A stretch of 64,000 nt of DNA from JBQKLI01 sp012798975 (GCF_052116305.1 NZ_JBQKLI010000008.1:44845-108844); one strand, 5' to 3'; positions 32,801 through 41,458 are shown, counted from the stretch's first letter. Numbers and translations: made by a program. Notes: generated by a model not told the origin, from the letters alone.

Positions 32801-33436
32801 AGAGTTAAAACAGGGGACTCTATAGAAAAAGGACAAGTTTTAACAGAAGGTTCTATCAACCCTCATGATATTCTTGAAGTATTGGGAGTACAAGGCGTTC
32901 AGGACTATATTATCAAGGAAGTCCAAAAGGTATACCGTCTTCAAGGGGTAGGTATTGACGATAAACATATCGAGATTATTATTCGACAAATGCTTTCTAA
33001 AGTGAAAATCGATACTTCAGGAGACTCTGATTTCTTAGAAGGAAGTTTAGTAAACTTCAGAGAATTTGAAGATGCAAACGAAAGATTGGAAAAAGAAGGC
33101 AAAGAAATAGCTACCGGGGAAAGAACTTTATTAGGTATCACAAAGGCATCCCTTGCTACAGATTCATTCCTATCGGCAGCATCGTTCCAGGAAACAACAA
33201 GAGTCTTGACAGATGCGGCGATAAAAGGAAAAGAAGATCATCTTCTAGGATTGAAAGAGAATGTTATTATCGGTAAGCTGATACCAGCAGGAACAGGTAT
33301 TCACAAATATAGCGACATTGATATCGACTATGCTGGTAAAGCAGAAGAAGATGAAAAAATCGAGGTTAAAGCCCACGGAATCACAGAAGAGCGTGAAGGT
33401 GTGGCAGATCCGGAAGATATATTAGAAAAATTATAA
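29819..33436 (+). CDS. rpoC: DNA-directed RNA polymerase beta' subunit
   Basis: This 1205-residue subunit carries the catalytic magnesium motif NADFDGDQM, the N-terminal zinc site (CSCGKYKRIRYKGVVCEKCG) and the second zinc site around CKTKYGVCAKCYG. The trigger-loop/bridge region HGSRKGLSDTALRTADSGYL is intact. The start is TTG 29819, with AAAGGAG at good spacing; the conserved N-terminus begins there (VELTNFNSMKIGLASPEKI). It follows rpoB by 32 bp and ends in a strong terminator, so rpoBC is a two-gene unit here. The normal downstream genes (rplGB-like, rpsL, rpsG) are missing. Confidence 0.98.
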   Translation: MVELTNFNSMKIGLASPEKIRSWSRGEVKKPETINYRTLKPEKDGLFCEKIFGPQKDWECSCGKYKRIRYKGVVCEKCGVEVTTSKVRRERMGHIELASPVSHIWYFKGIPSRMGLLLDMSPRALEKVLYFASYIVIDAGDTEFFEKQLLTEYEYMEACENYIEGQDFVAGMGAEAIKELLEKIDLEAEFKELEDELETATGQKKIRILRRLEVVNAFRESGNDPTWMILDAMPVIPPDLRPMVQLEGGRFATSDLNDLYRRVINRNNRLKRLLDIGAPDIIVRNEKRMLQESVDDLIDNGRRGKPVTGPGNRPLKSLSDMLKGKNGRFRQNLLGKRVDYSGRSVIVVGPKLKFNQCGLPKTMALELFKPFVMKELVNRDIAHNIKNAKKMVERKNSKVWDVLEDVIKDHPVLLNRAPTLHRLGIQAFEPVLVDGKAIKLHPLACTAYNADFDGDQMAVHLPLSAEAQAEARLLMMSTNNILAPKDGKPITTPSQDMVLGAYYLTRGKDEERAEFKEKIKADAFAVPLFTDIDELKKSYQLGNVGLHDFVRVRVYNKNLEKSRPVLSTVGRFIFNEKIPQDLGFVNREEKPFKLEIDKLVGKKELEEIIHRCYEKHGNIITSELLDYIKSLGYKYSTIGAVTISMGDINVPESKPSILLQGDKRVEEYENLYRTGMISDEERYNFVIKIWGEVTDELTNTLMRDLDDDNNLAIMANSGARGSKNQIRQLGGMRGLMSSAAGRTIEIPIKSNFREGLTVQEFFISTHGSRKGLSDTALRTADSGYLTRRMVDVSQDVIVTEQDCGTDQYITVRDFMEGNELIEGIGSRVVGRFAFEDVLDLDTGEIIVQKNELITSDIADKIVEKNIKEVKVRSVLGCKTKYGVCAKCYGKNLATGKAVNIGEAVGTIAAQSIGEPGTQLTMRTFHSGGIAGVGITQGLPRVEELFEARKPKGLAYITEISGTVEVVDNKKRNDIIVRAEDGEEKTYAIPYGSRLRVKTGDSIEKGQVLTEGSINPHDILEVLGVQGVQDYIIKEVQKVYRLQGVGIDDKHIEIIIRQMLSKVKIDTSGDSDFLEGSLVNFREFEDANERLEKEGKEIATGERTLLGITKASLATDSFLSAASFQETTRVLTDAAIKGKEDHLLGLKENVIIGKLIPAGTGIHKYSDIDIDYAGKAEEDEKIEVKAHGITEEREGVADPEDILEKL

Positions 33437-33442
33437 AACAAT

Positions 33443-33483
33443 AAAAACGAGATTGAAATCGAAAGATTTCATCTCGTTTTTTT
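33443..33483 (+). terminator. Strong terminator after rpoC
   Basis: AAACGAGAT(T)GAAATC pairs with GATTTCATCTCGTTT with one bulged T, followed by a T run. Confidence 0.9.
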
Positions 33484-33616
33484 AATATGATCTTCGCATG
33501 TATATATTTTGCCCAACACATCCATTTGTATTATGATTTAGAATTGGTTTGCCTGTTTGGATTTTTATAGAACCAGTTTAGAGCCTTCTCTGATCCTACA
33601 ACAATAATAGAAAATG

Positions 33617-33625
33617 TGCTATAGT
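33617..33625 (+). promoter_or_regulatory. Extended -10 promoter of ecfA1-ecfA2-ecfT-truA
   Basis: TGCTATAGT lies 24 bp before ATG 33649, with no convincing -35 box. It matches the extended -10 form seen at other operons in the window. Confidence 0.45.
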
Positions 33626-33648
33626 AAGAGAAGATTTGAGGTGTAGAG

Positions 33649-34488
33649 ATGGAAGAATTAATACGTGTAGAAAATCTATCTTTTGCGTATGAAACGTTAG
33701 AAGACGGTACTATAGATTATGTTCTGGAAGATATTAATTTACAAGTAAAAAAAGGAGAGTTTCTAGTTGTTTTAGGCCATAATGGTTCTGGAAAATCGAC
33801 TTTGGCAAAATTAATAAATGCACAGTTTGTTCCAAACGAAGGAAATATTTGGGTGAAAGGGATCAATACAAGAGAGGAAGAGACGATTTGGGATATTAAG
33901 AAAACCTGCGGTATGGTTTTCCAAAACCCGGACAATCAGCTTGTAGCGACGATTGTAGAAGAGGATGTTGCTTTTGGTCCTGAGAATTTAGGCATACCTA
34001 TGCCTAAACTTAGAGAACAAGTAGATAAAGCTCTGGAAACGGTTGAAATGAGCGAGTATAAAAAGCATTCTCCGGCACTTCTCTCTGGCGGACAGAAACA
34101 AAGAATCGCTATAGCGGGAATTTTAGCGATGGATCCGGAATGTATTCTTTTAGACGAGCCTACAGCGATGCTGGATCCTTCTGGAAGAAAAGAGATCGTG
34201 AATACTATACTAAAGCTAAACAGAGATTATAATAAGACGATTGTATATATCACCCATTATATGGAAGAGGCAGTGTTAGCAGACCGTATTATCGTTATTT
34301 CAGATAAAAAAATCATTGAAGAAGGCACTCCTCGAGAAATCTTTGGAAAAGTCGAGAGGATGAAAGAGTTGGGACTGGATGTTCCTCAAGTTACGGAACT
34401 GGCTTTTCTTTTAAGACAAGAAGGCTATGACATTCCCAATGTATTAACATCAGAAGAGTTGGTAGAGGCATTATGCAGATTAAATTAG
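33649..34488 (+). CDS. ecfA1: Energy-coupling factor transporter ATPase 1
   Basis: This 279-residue ABC ATPase powers vitamin uptake in the ECF transporter module. Walker A is GHNGSGKST near residues 43-51, the Q-loop is FQNPDNQ near 91-97 (a signature of ECF ATPases), the ABC signature is LSGGQKQ near 145-151, and Walker B is CILLDEPTAMLDP. The C-terminal tail is the ECF-type A1 extension. It overlaps ecfA2 by 16 bp. The arrangement A1-A2-T-truA matches other low-GC Gram-positives, though there it follows rpoA-rplQ. The substrate-binding S component is not in this window. Confidence 0.93.
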   Translation: MEELIRVENLSFAYETLEDGTIDYVLEDINLQVKKGEFLVVLGHNGSGKSTLAKLINAQFVPNEGNIWVKGINTREEETIWDIKKTCGMVFQNPDNQLVATIVEEDVAFGPENLGIPMPKLREQVDKALETVEMSEYKKHSPALLSGGQKQRIAIAGILAMDPECILLDEPTAMLDPSGRKEIVNTILKLNRDYNKTIVYITHYMEEAVLADRIIVISDKKIIEEGTPREIFGKVERMKELGLDVPQVTELAFLLRQEGYDIPNVLTSEELVEALCRLN

Positions 34489-35333
34489 ACAATACAAGTT
34501 ATATTTATAATAAAGGCAATAAATTTGAAAAAAGAGCCTTGGATCAAATAAATCTTGAAATTAATCAAGGAGAGTTTATTGGTTTAATCGGACATACGGG
34601 CTCAGGGAAGTCGACCCTTGTTCAGCATCTTAACGGTCTGATGCTGCCTACGGAAGGAAAGGTATTTATCGATGGCAAGGATTCATCCGATAAAAGAGTA
34701 TCGAAAACAGAGATCCGAAAAAAAGTAGGTCTTGTATTCCAGTATCCGGAGTATCAGCTTTTTGAAGATACGATTTATAACGATATTGCATTTGGACCTA
34801 AAAATATAGGCTGCAGCGTAGAAGAGATCGAGGAACGGGTACGATGGGCCTGCGAGATGACTGGAGTAGATTTCAAAGAAGCAAAGGAGCTTTCTCCCTT
34901 TGAACTTTCCGGCGGACAAAAACGAAGGGTTGCCATTGCTGGAGTCATAGCGATGAAGCCGAAGTTTCTCGTTTTAGACGAACCGACAGCCGGACTTGAT
35001 CCTATAGGAAGAGAAGAGATTCTTTCTGAAATCCACCGTCTTTATAAAGAAGAGAATATTACAGTTATACTCATCTCTCACAGCATGGAAGATGTGGCGA
35101 GACTTGCGGACCGCCTGCTTGTTATGGATAATGGCAGAATTATTATGGATGACAAAACAAGAGAGGTATTTAAGCGTTCACAAGAACTGAAGGACATCGG
35201 TCTGAATATTCCTCAGGTTACAGAATTTATGAATGCTTTCCAAGCGAAAGGAAATGAGGTTCGCGAAGATATTTATACAGTGGAAGAGGCCTTTTTAGAA
35301 ATCAAAAATTATTTGAGAGGGCAGCGCTTATGA
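34473..35333 (+). CDS. ecfA2: Energy-coupling factor transporter ATPase 2
   Basis: This 286-residue ABC ATPase pairs with EcfA1. It has Walker A GHTGSGKST near residues 40-48, FQYPEYQLF (the A2-type Q-loop), LSGGQKRR and Walker B FLVLDEPTAGLDP. The FQYPEYQ and the GCSVEEIEERV region identify it as the A2 partner rather than a second A1. The ATG lies inside the ecfA1 end, and its own end overlaps ecfT by four bases, so all three are translationally coupled. Confidence 0.93.
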   Translation: MQIKLDNTSYIYNKGNKFEKRALDQINLEINQGEFIGLIGHTGSGKSTLVQHLNGLMLPTEGKVFIDGKDSSDKRVSKTEIRKKVGLVFQYPEYQLFEDTIYNDIAFGPKNIGCSVEEIEERVRWACEMTGVDFKEAKELSPFELSGGQKRRVAIAGVIAMKPKFLVLDEPTAGLDPIGREEILSEIHRLYKEENITVILISHSMEDVARLADRLLVMDNGRIIMDDKTREVFKRSQELKDIGLNIPQVTEFMNAFQAKGNEVREDIYTVEEAFLEIKNYLRGQRL

Positions 35334-36127
35334 TGAAAGATATTACATTAGGACAATTTATACCGGGGGACAGTATTATTCATAAACTGGATCCCCGTGT
35401 GAAGATCGTTGCCATATTGATTTATATGATCTCTGTTTTTTTAGTGACGAAATTTATAGTCTATCTTCCGATTGCCATTGCTTTACTAGCTGTTATTTTA
35501 GTTTCGGGCATAGAGCTTAAATTTGTGCTGAATGGCTTAAAACCTTTAGTTTTTATTATCTTTTTGACATTGATGATAAATCTCTTAATGACGCCGGGAA
35601 GAGTATTGTATGAAATTGGATTCATCCGAATTACGGAAGAGGGGCTTCATACTGGACTTTTTATGGCCACAAGACTGATTCTCCTTGTAATCGGGACATC
35701 TCTTTTGACTCTTACAACAAGTCCGATTATTTTGACAGACGGTATGGAAAGTTTGATGAAGCCTCTTACTAAAATAGGATTCCCTTCCCATCAGCTTGCG
35801 ATGATGATGACCATAGCCCTTCGTTTTATACCGACGTTATTTGAAGAAACGGATAAAATTATGAAAGCTCAAATGGCACGAGGAGCTGATTTTGAAACAG
35901 GAAATCTGTTGAAAAGAGCCAAGAACCTCGTTCCTCTTTTGGTTCCGCTGTTTATAAACTCCTTTCGAAGAGCGGACGAATTAGCCACTGCAATGGAATC
36001 GAGATGTTACCGGGGAGGGGAGGGCAGAACTAGACTTAACGAACTGAAATACCACAAAAGAGATACTGTTGCTTATATTATCCTCGCTGTATATCTAGTA
36101 TTTATCATTGCAATGAGGTTTATATAA
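35330..36127 (+). CDS. ecfT: Energy-coupling factor transporter membrane subunit
   Basis: This 265-residue integral membrane protein is the scaffold joining the two ATPases to interchangeable S components. The opening LGQFIPGDSIIHKLDPRVKI is the typical EcfT start and the C-terminal half carries the two coupling-helix motifs with Ala-Arg-Gly: MARGADF near residue 182 and a second, SRCYRGGEGRTR, near residue 222. About six hydrophobic segments are visible. It overlaps ecfA2 and abuts truA (TAATG). Its substrate depends on S components elsewhere in the genome. Confidence 0.93.
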   Translation: MMKDITLGQFIPGDSIIHKLDPRVKIVAILIYMISVFLVTKFIVYLPIAIALLAVILVSGIELKFVLNGLKPLVFIIFLTLMINLLMTPGRVLYEIGFIRITEEGLHTGLFMATRLILLVIGTSLLTLTTSPIILTDGMESLMKPLTKIGFPSHQLAMMMTIALRFIPTLFEETDKIMKAQMARGADFETGNLLKRAKNLVPLLVPLFINSFRRADELATAMESRCYRGGEGRTRLNELKYHKRDTVAYIILAVYLVFIIAMRFI

Positions 36128-36861
36128 TGAGAAATATAAAGTTAACAATTCAGTATGACGGTTCCTACTTTTACGGGTGGCAGTATCAAAAGAATCTTCC
36201 TTCGGTTCAAGGCTCTATTATGAAAGCCTTAGAAGATTTATTTCTTGAAGAGATTAAATTAATGGGAGCAGGGAGAACAGATGTTGGCGTTCATGCCATG
36301 GGGCAGGTAGCCCATTTTAAAACAAGAAAAAATCATAAACTTCCGCATATTGTCACGGGATTGAACCATTATCTGCCTATTGGGATTCAGATTATCGATG
36401 CAGAAGAGGTGGGAGAAGATTTTCATTCCCGTTTCAGTGCCAAGTCAAAGACATACCGCTATTTTCTTAGCCGGGAAAGATATCTTCATCCTATTCATAA
36501 AAAGTATAAAGGACATTACTACGGACCTTTAGACGTGGAAAAGATGAGAGAAGCTGGGGAATTTTTGAAAGGAACCCATGACTTTACTTCTTTTCAAACT
36601 CAAAAACAGCCCCATGTAAATCCTGTACGCACACTCGATTTTCTAGAGATCACCGAAGAGGAACAGGAGCTGGTTTTCGAATTCCACGGTGAAAGTTTTC
36701 TCCACAATATGGTTCGAAATATAGTAGGCAGTCTTCTAGAAGTCGGCAAGGGAAAAAGAGAGCCGAAGTGGATCCAAGAGGTTTTGGAGAAAAAAGACCG
36801 AAAATCCGCCGCTCCAACGATTAGTGCTGCTGGACTATATCTATGGGAAGTTCATTATTAG
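36127..36861 (+). CDS. truA: tRNA pseudouridine(38-40) synthase
   Basis: This 244-residue enzyme isomerises uridines 38-40 in tRNA anticodon stems. The catalytic aspartate lies in GAGRTDVGVHA near residue 52, after the conserved YDGSYFYGWQYQ opening, and the C-terminal FLHNMVRNIVG motif is intact. Length is normal for the family. It shares a base with the ecfT stop codon. Linkage of truA to ecfA1A2T is standard for Firmicutes. Repeats B and C follow the stop codon immediately. Confidence 0.96.
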   Translation: MRNIKLTIQYDGSYFYGWQYQKNLPSVQGSIMKALEDLFLEEIKLMGAGRTDVGVHAMGQVAHFKTRKNHKLPHIVTGLNHYLPIGIQIIDAEEVGEDFHSRFSAKSKTYRYFLSRERYLHPIHKKYKGHYYGPLDVEKMREAGEFLKGTHDFTSFQTQKQPHVNPVRTLDFLEITEEEQELVFEFHGESFLHNMVRNIVGSLLEVGKGKREPKWIQEVLEKKDRKSAAPTISAAGLYLWEVHY

Positions 36862-36869
36862 AAAAAAGA

Positions 36870-36999
36870 TAGGCACGCCTCCGGCAGCCAGACAGGCTCG
36901 CTAAAGGGACCTTAGAAAAGAAAGAGTGGCCCTTTGTTTCTAGCCAATCACGGAAGAACACCGTTCTTGGGAAACAAATGGCATGAGCCCTCTTCTAAA
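36870..36999. repeat. Repeat families B and C behind truA
   Basis: A family B unit (AGGCACGCCTCCGGCAGCC, stem GCC-TCC-GGC) is followed by a family C copy at 36928-36999 with TAGCCA, AACACCGTTCTTGGGAAA, GGCATGAGC and TCTAAA in the same order as near 13571-13645. Confidence 0.65.
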
Positions 37000-37030
37000 A
37001 TTAAATGCTTGGTTTGCAAGAGAGCTCAAA

Positions 37031-37228
37031 GAGTGAAGAGTGAAGTTGCAGAAGGAAAGTGGAATAACACCACTTTCTTTTTTTATAGGAAAATTATATT
37101 TTAGTGTTATCTATGTTTTTAGTCTTCGGATTATTGAAATAGCAATTAGCGAGTCTATCTTTAAAAGATAGAAAAATGAAAGATTATTCATTTTTCAACA
37201 TTAATTTCACTCTTCACTCTTTCACTCT
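37031..37228. repeat. Family D copies in opposite orientation around two hairpins
   Basis: GAGTGAAGAGTGAAG (37031) and its inverted relative TTCACTCTTCACTCTTTCAC (37206) enclose CTATCTT/AAGATAG (37155-37171) and a 10-bp stem GAAAAATGAA/TTCATTTTTC (37171-37196). Confidence 0.55.
37055..37085 (+). terminator. Rho-independent terminator
   Basis: GAAAGTGG pairs with CCACTTTC around AATAACA and is followed by eight T's. It likely ends the ecf-truA transcript. Confidence 0.8.
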
Positions 37229-37251
37229 GTTTTTTAAAAGGGCATTATACC

Positions 37252-37280
37252 GTGACTTCATAGTTTTACAATGATATACT
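37252..37280 (+). promoter_or_regulatory. Promoter of the amino-acid ABC transporter operon
   Basis: GTGACT (37252-37257) and TATACT (37275-37280), 17 bp apart, with TGA before the -10 box giving an extended -10. Confidence 0.55.
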
Positions 37281-37307
37281 AAAGAATATCAGTTTTAGGA
37301 GGAGAAT

Positions 37308-38912
37308 ATGAAAAAAAATGATGTTCAAATAAAATGGAAGAGTCTGGTTCTTTCATTTTTGATGTTGATGTCTGTAGTTTTAGGAACTGTTCCATCTTTT
37401 GCATCGGCTCAGGTTGCTACGCCGGGAAAATTAAGAGTAGGAATGGAAGCAAACTATGCCCCGTTTAACTGGGCGCAGACATCTGATGAAAATGGCGCTG
37501 TGGCCATAGCAAACAGCGAGGGTGAGTATGCGAACGGCTATGACGTTCAGATTGCAAAAAAGATAGCAGACAGTCTGGGACTAGAGCTTGAGATCGTAAA
37601 GTATGAATGGGATGGACTGCCACCGGCAGTTATGACAGGAAAAATCGATGCGATTATTGCTGGAATGAGTCCTACTGCTGAGAGAAAAGAGCAGATCGAC
37701 TTTTCAGACAGTTATTATACTTCTGATTTAGTGGTTGTAGTTCAAAAAGGCAGCCAATGGGCTGATAAGAAAACCTTGGCGGATTTCAGCGGAGCTAGAA
37801 TTACAGGGCAGCTGAATACATTCCATTATTCTGTTATCGATCAGATTCCGGGGGTCAGCAAAGAGACTGCTTTAGATAGTTTCCCTACAATGATCGAAGC
37901 GTTAAAATCCGATCGTATCGACGGTTATGTATCGGAAAAACCAGGAGCCATGGCTGCGGTTGCAGCAAACCCTGATTTAGTTTTTGTGGAATTTGAGCAG
38001 GGACAAGGATTTAATACTTCTTCAGAAGACACCTCTATTGCCGTAGGAATCCAAAAAGGAAGCAGCTTAACTGGAGAAGTGAATAATGCTCTATCTTTAA
38101 TCGGAGAAGAAGAACGTGCTCAGGTTATGGAAGAAATGGTAATGCTTAATGTGGCAGAAGAAGGAGGAACACAGTCTTTCTTCGGTTCTATTGTTTCAAT
38201 GGCGAGAGAATACGGTTCCTTATTTATTCGAGGAGCAGCGATTACAATGCTTATTGCTATTGTATCTACACTGATCGGATTCTTGATCGGTCTTGTGATC
38301 GGAGTGGTAAGAAGCATTCCTCTTAATCGAAAAAAAAGACCGGGACAGTACCATGTTCAAAAGGTTATCAACTTCCTTTTAGCGGCTTACGTAGAAATCA
38401 TCCGTGGAACACCGATGATGGTACAAGCAGTGTTATTCTACTATGGAAGCAAGCAGCTCTTTAATTTAGATATAAATATTTTGTTAACAGCGTTTATCGT
38501 CGTTTCTGTGAACACTGGAGCTTACTTGGCTGAAGTTGTTCGAGGAGGAATCAACTCTATCGATAAGGGCCAGTTTGAAGCCTGCAAAGCAATAGGAATG
38601 AGCCATACTCAGACCATGACAAATGTTGTGCTTCCCCAAGCGATACGAAATATCCTTCCGATGATCGGAAATGAGTTCGTAATCAATATTAAAGATACAT
38701 CCGTACTAAATGTAATCGCTGTAACAGAGCTGTTCTTTGTTACAAGATCTATTGTCGGTTCAACGTATCAAGCCTTCCAAGGCTATTTGATTACAGCGGC
38801 AATCTACTTTGTATTAACCTTTACAACTACAAGAATTATCCGTCTTCTTGAAAGAAGATTAGATACAGATAGAAGAATCATATTAACCAGCGACAGTGTA
38901 GGAGGAGTCTAA
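37308..38912 (+). CDS. Amino-acid ABC transporter, substrate-binding protein fused to permease
   Basis: This 534-residue protein joins two functions. Residues 1-30 are a signal segment, 40-285 a family-3 solute-binding domain (LRVGMEANYAPFNW, then GYDVQIAKKIADSLG), and 300-520 a His/Glu/Gln/Arg/opine-type permease with EIIRGTPMMVQ and the EAA loop EACKAIGMSHTQT. Fusion of receptor and permease is known in this family (GlnPH-like proteins). The adjacent ATPase completes an importer for a polar or basic amino acid. The exact substrate cannot be deduced. Confidence 0.92.
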   Translation: MKKNDVQIKWKSLVLSFLMLMSVVLGTVPSFASAQVATPGKLRVGMEANYAPFNWAQTSDENGAVAIANSEGEYANGYDVQIAKKIADSLGLELEIVKYEWDGLPPAVMTGKIDAIIAGMSPTAERKEQIDFSDSYYTSDLVVVVQKGSQWADKKTLADFSGARITGQLNTFHYSVIDQIPGVSKETALDSFPTMIEALKSDRIDGYVSEKPGAMAAVAANPDLVFVEFEQGQGFNTSSEDTSIAVGIQKGSSLTGEVNNALSLIGEEERAQVMEEMVMLNVAEEGGTQSFFGSIVSMAREYGSLFIRGAAITMLIAIVSTLIGFLIGLVIGVVRSIPLNRKKRPGQYHVQKVINFLLAAYVEIIRGTPMMVQAVLFYYGSKQLFNLDINILLTAFIVVSVNTGAYLAEVVRGGINSIDKGQFEACKAIGMSHTQTMTNVVLPQAIRNILPMIGNEFVINIKDTSVLNVIAVTELFFVTRSIVGSTYQAFQGYLITAAIYFVLTFTTTRIIRLLERRLDTDRRIILTSDSVGGV

Positions 38913-39655
38913 TGGAAGGAATATTACAACTAAATCATTTAAAAAAGAATTTCGGAGATGTAGAAGTTCTTAAAGACATTAATATGGATGTATATAAAAA
39001 TGATGTAATCTCCGTTATCGGCTCTTCTGGATCCGGTAAATCGACAATGCTTCGATGTATTAATTTATTAGAAGAACCTACGGACGGAGATATTTTATTT
39101 CACGGGAATTCTATTTTAACTAAAAATTACGATGAAAAAGAGTATCGTGCAAAAGTAGGCATGGTGTTTCAGCAGTTTAATCTATTTAAGAACTTAAACG
39201 TACTGGAAAACTGTGTTGTAGGGCAGATGAAAGTTTTAGGCAGATCTCGGGGAGCAGCAGAAGAGAATGCGAAACTGTACTTAAATAAAGTCGGAATGGG
39301 GACCTTTGCAAAAGCAATGCCGTCCCAGATTTCGGGAGGACAGCAGCAGCGTGTGGCAATTGCAAGAGCTCTTTCTATGGATCCAGAAATTCTGCTTTTT
39401 GATGAGCCGACATCCGCTCTTGATCCTGAAATGGTAGGCGAAGTGCTTAAAGTTATGGAAGATCTTGCCAGAGAAAACATGACAATGATCGTTGTAACCC
39501 ATGAGATGGATTTTGCAAGAGATGTTTCAACGAAAGTTTGTTTTATGGATAATGGTTATATAGAAGAAGAAGGTTCGCCAGAAGATATCTTTATGCATCC
39601 AAAAAGCGATCGAACAAAGGATTTCTTAAGCCGTTTTTTGGGTAATGATAATTAA
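38912..39655 (+). CDS. Amino-acid ABC transporter ATP-binding protein
   Basis: This 247-residue ATPase has Walker A GSSGSGKST near residues 37-45, the signature ISGGQQQR near 135-142, and Walker B ILLFDEPTSALDP, characteristic of the GlnQ/HisP group. The start overlaps the last base of the fused receptor/permease gene and both form one operon. It energises uptake of the amino acid captured by the fusion protein. No oddity seen. Confidence 0.95.
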   Translation: MEGILQLNHLKKNFGDVEVLKDINMDVYKNDVISVIGSSGSGKSTMLRCINLLEEPTDGDILFHGNSILTKNYDEKEYRAKVGMVFQQFNLFKNLNVLENCVVGQMKVLGRSRGAAEENAKLYLNKVGMGTFAKAMPSQISGGQQQRVAIARALSMDPEILLFDEPTSALDPEMVGEVLKVMEDLARENMTMIVVTHEMDFARDVSTKVCFMDNGYIEEEGSPEDIFMHPKSDRTKDFLSRFLGNDN

Positions 39656-39688
39656 TAGCCTAAAAAAATAGTTAAAAAGGAGTAAACT

Positions 39689-41446
39689 ATGAACCCGAAT
39701 AAACAGAACAACAATAGAAAGGGACACACTCCTAAGCCTTTTCGAGAGACAATCAGAACTCTCGTAATTATACTTATTCTTGTAGGAGCAGCCTTTGGAA
39801 TCAAAGGCTGTTCGAAAGAGGGAGATGTTACAGAAAACAACAGTAATCAAGAGGAAGAAAAGACACTTTCTAAAGCTGAACTGGAGGAACTGGAAGCTCA
39901 AAGAAAAGAAGAATATGGAGAATTTTACGTTCCTCTTCCAGCGGCAGATAGAAAAGAAAAAGATGTAAATGTAAAAGGTCTGTATGTTTCTGCAGACGAG
40001 GCGGCTCAGCCTTTTAACGAAGAAGAAATCGACGCCTATGCCCAAGAGATCGAGAAGATGCTCCAAGGAGAAGGAACAGCAGAGAAACCGGATAATATTA
40101 ATGCTCTTGAAGCAGCACTTGCTATTGCAAATGCCACTGAGGTAAATACTTTAGTTATTGATGTAAAAACAGACTGGGGTTCTTTAGCTTGGTCAACCGA
40201 AGTGCCTCTTGCAAAGGAGCTGGGTGTTTCTCAACCTGTGTCACAGGATGATTTCAAATCCCTGCTGGATTATATGGAGAAAAAAGAGATCTACAAAATG
40301 GCAAGGGTGGTAACCTTTAAAGATCCGATTCTTCCAGATCGGAAACCAGAACATGCGATGCAGCTTAACAGCGGCGGAATCTATCGGGATAATGATGGAA
40401 ATGCATGGGTAAACCCCTTTGACGAATATGTCTGGAAATATGTGGTGGCCATTTCAAAGGAAGCTGTAAACCGCGGTTTCGATGAGATTCATTTTGACTA
40501 TGTCCGATTCCCGGACGGAGCGAGAACATACAATGAGATTGCGAATTTCCCGGGAAGAGACGGGCGTCCAAAAGATGCGGCTATAACAGCATTTCTACAA
40601 TTTGCAAGGGAAGAATTAAAAGACTATCCAGCAAAAACATCTGCTGCGATTTTTGGAACAACGACGAAAAACTGGGAAGATATTCCGGATGATATAGGAC
40701 AAGGATTCTTAAAAGTTTCTAATAATACAGACAGAGTTGCACCCATGGTTTATCCAAGCCATTACACCGAAGGTTGGTTCGGGTTTGATGTACCGGATGC
40801 CAATCCTTACGGAGTTTTAGAAGACTCAATGCGTTCAAGTATTGAAAAAAATGCAGCCTTGCCAAATCCTGCACAGATCACTCCATGGATACAAGCTTTT
40901 ACAGCAAGCTGGGTGCCGGGCTTTATAGAATATACACCTTCTGTCATTGCTCAGCAGATTCAAGGAAGCCAATCCGTCGGGGTAGACAGTTATTTATTAT
41001 GGAACTCTTCTAGCAGATACGATCCGCAGATTTTTAATTACAAGCCGGAAGCCCCTAAAAAAGAACAAGGAAAAGATCTTATGGGTCGTACGCCCGAGGA
41101 AGCTTTAGATCGATACCTCAAAGGGCTAGAAAGCGACAACTATCAGAGAATGTATCTGATGACTCCTGTGGCATCCCATCAGCCTCTCTACGAAGATTAT
41201 GCTAAAAAAATGGAAGAGCGGAATGTCGATTTAAAAGGCTATACTCTTAATTCATTTGATATGGAGGGAGAAAGCGGTGTGGCAAAAGTGGCTTTTTCCT
41301 ATTCAATAAATGGAAAAGAAGTGGAAAACGAGAGCCATGATCTAAAAGTATTCCTTGAAAACGGAATCTATAAAATACAGCCTCCTGCATTTGGTGATAG
41401 TCCTGCAGAAGCTCCCGCTGAGACACAAGAAAACAGCAACGAATAA
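39689..41446 (+). CDS. Membrane-anchored putative glycosyl hydrolase (DUF4015)
   Basis: This 585-residue protein begins with a positively charged tail and one membrane helix (about residues 26-45). Residues about 80-460 match DUF4015, a TIM-barrel putative glycoside hydrolase: KGLYVSADEAA, VNTLVIDVKTDWG, GFDEIHFDYVRFPDG with the likely acidic residues, and TASWVPGFIEYTP. The C-terminal 100 residues form a small extra domain (EALDRYLKGLESDNYQRMY) like those in periplasmic stress proteins. A KGC precedes the acidic linker but the -3/-2 residues are not a good lipobox. The substrate is unknown; a cell-surface polysaccharide is plausible. It is followed 12 bp later by an aminotransferase gene. 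Confidence 0.8.
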   Translation: MNPNKQNNNRKGHTPKPFRETIRTLVIILILVGAAFGIKGCSKEGDVTENNSNQEEEKTLSKAELEELEAQRKEEYGEFYVPLPAADRKEKDVNVKGLYVSADEAAQPFNEEEIDAYAQEIEKMLQGEGTAEKPDNINALEAALAIANATEVNTLVIDVKTDWGSLAWSTEVPLAKELGVSQPVSQDDFKSLLDYMEKKEIYKMARVVTFKDPILPDRKPEHAMQLNSGGIYRDNDGNAWVNPFDEYVWKYVVAISKEAVNRGFDEIHFDYVRFPDGARTYNEIANFPGRDGRPKDAAITAFLQFAREELKDYPAKTSAAIFGTTTKNWEDIPDDIGQGFLKVSNNTDRVAPMVYPSHYTEGWFGFDVPDANPYGVLEDSMRSSIEKNAALPNPAQITPWIQAFTASWVPGFIEYTPSVIAQQIQGSQSVGVDSYLLWNSSSRYDPQIFNYKPEAPKKEQGKDLMGRTPEEALDRYLKGLESDNYQRMYLMTPVASHQPLYEDYAKKMEERNVDLKGYTLNSFDMEGESGVAKVAFSYSINGKEVENESHDLKVFLENGIYKIQPPAFGDSPAEAPAETQENSNE

Positions 41447-41458
41447 GGAAAGAATTAT

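Noticed and set aside
37155..37196. Two hairpins upstream of the ABC transporter as a riboswitch
   Set aside because: They lie before the best promoter of the operon and lack any known aptamer consensus; probably part of the repeat region.
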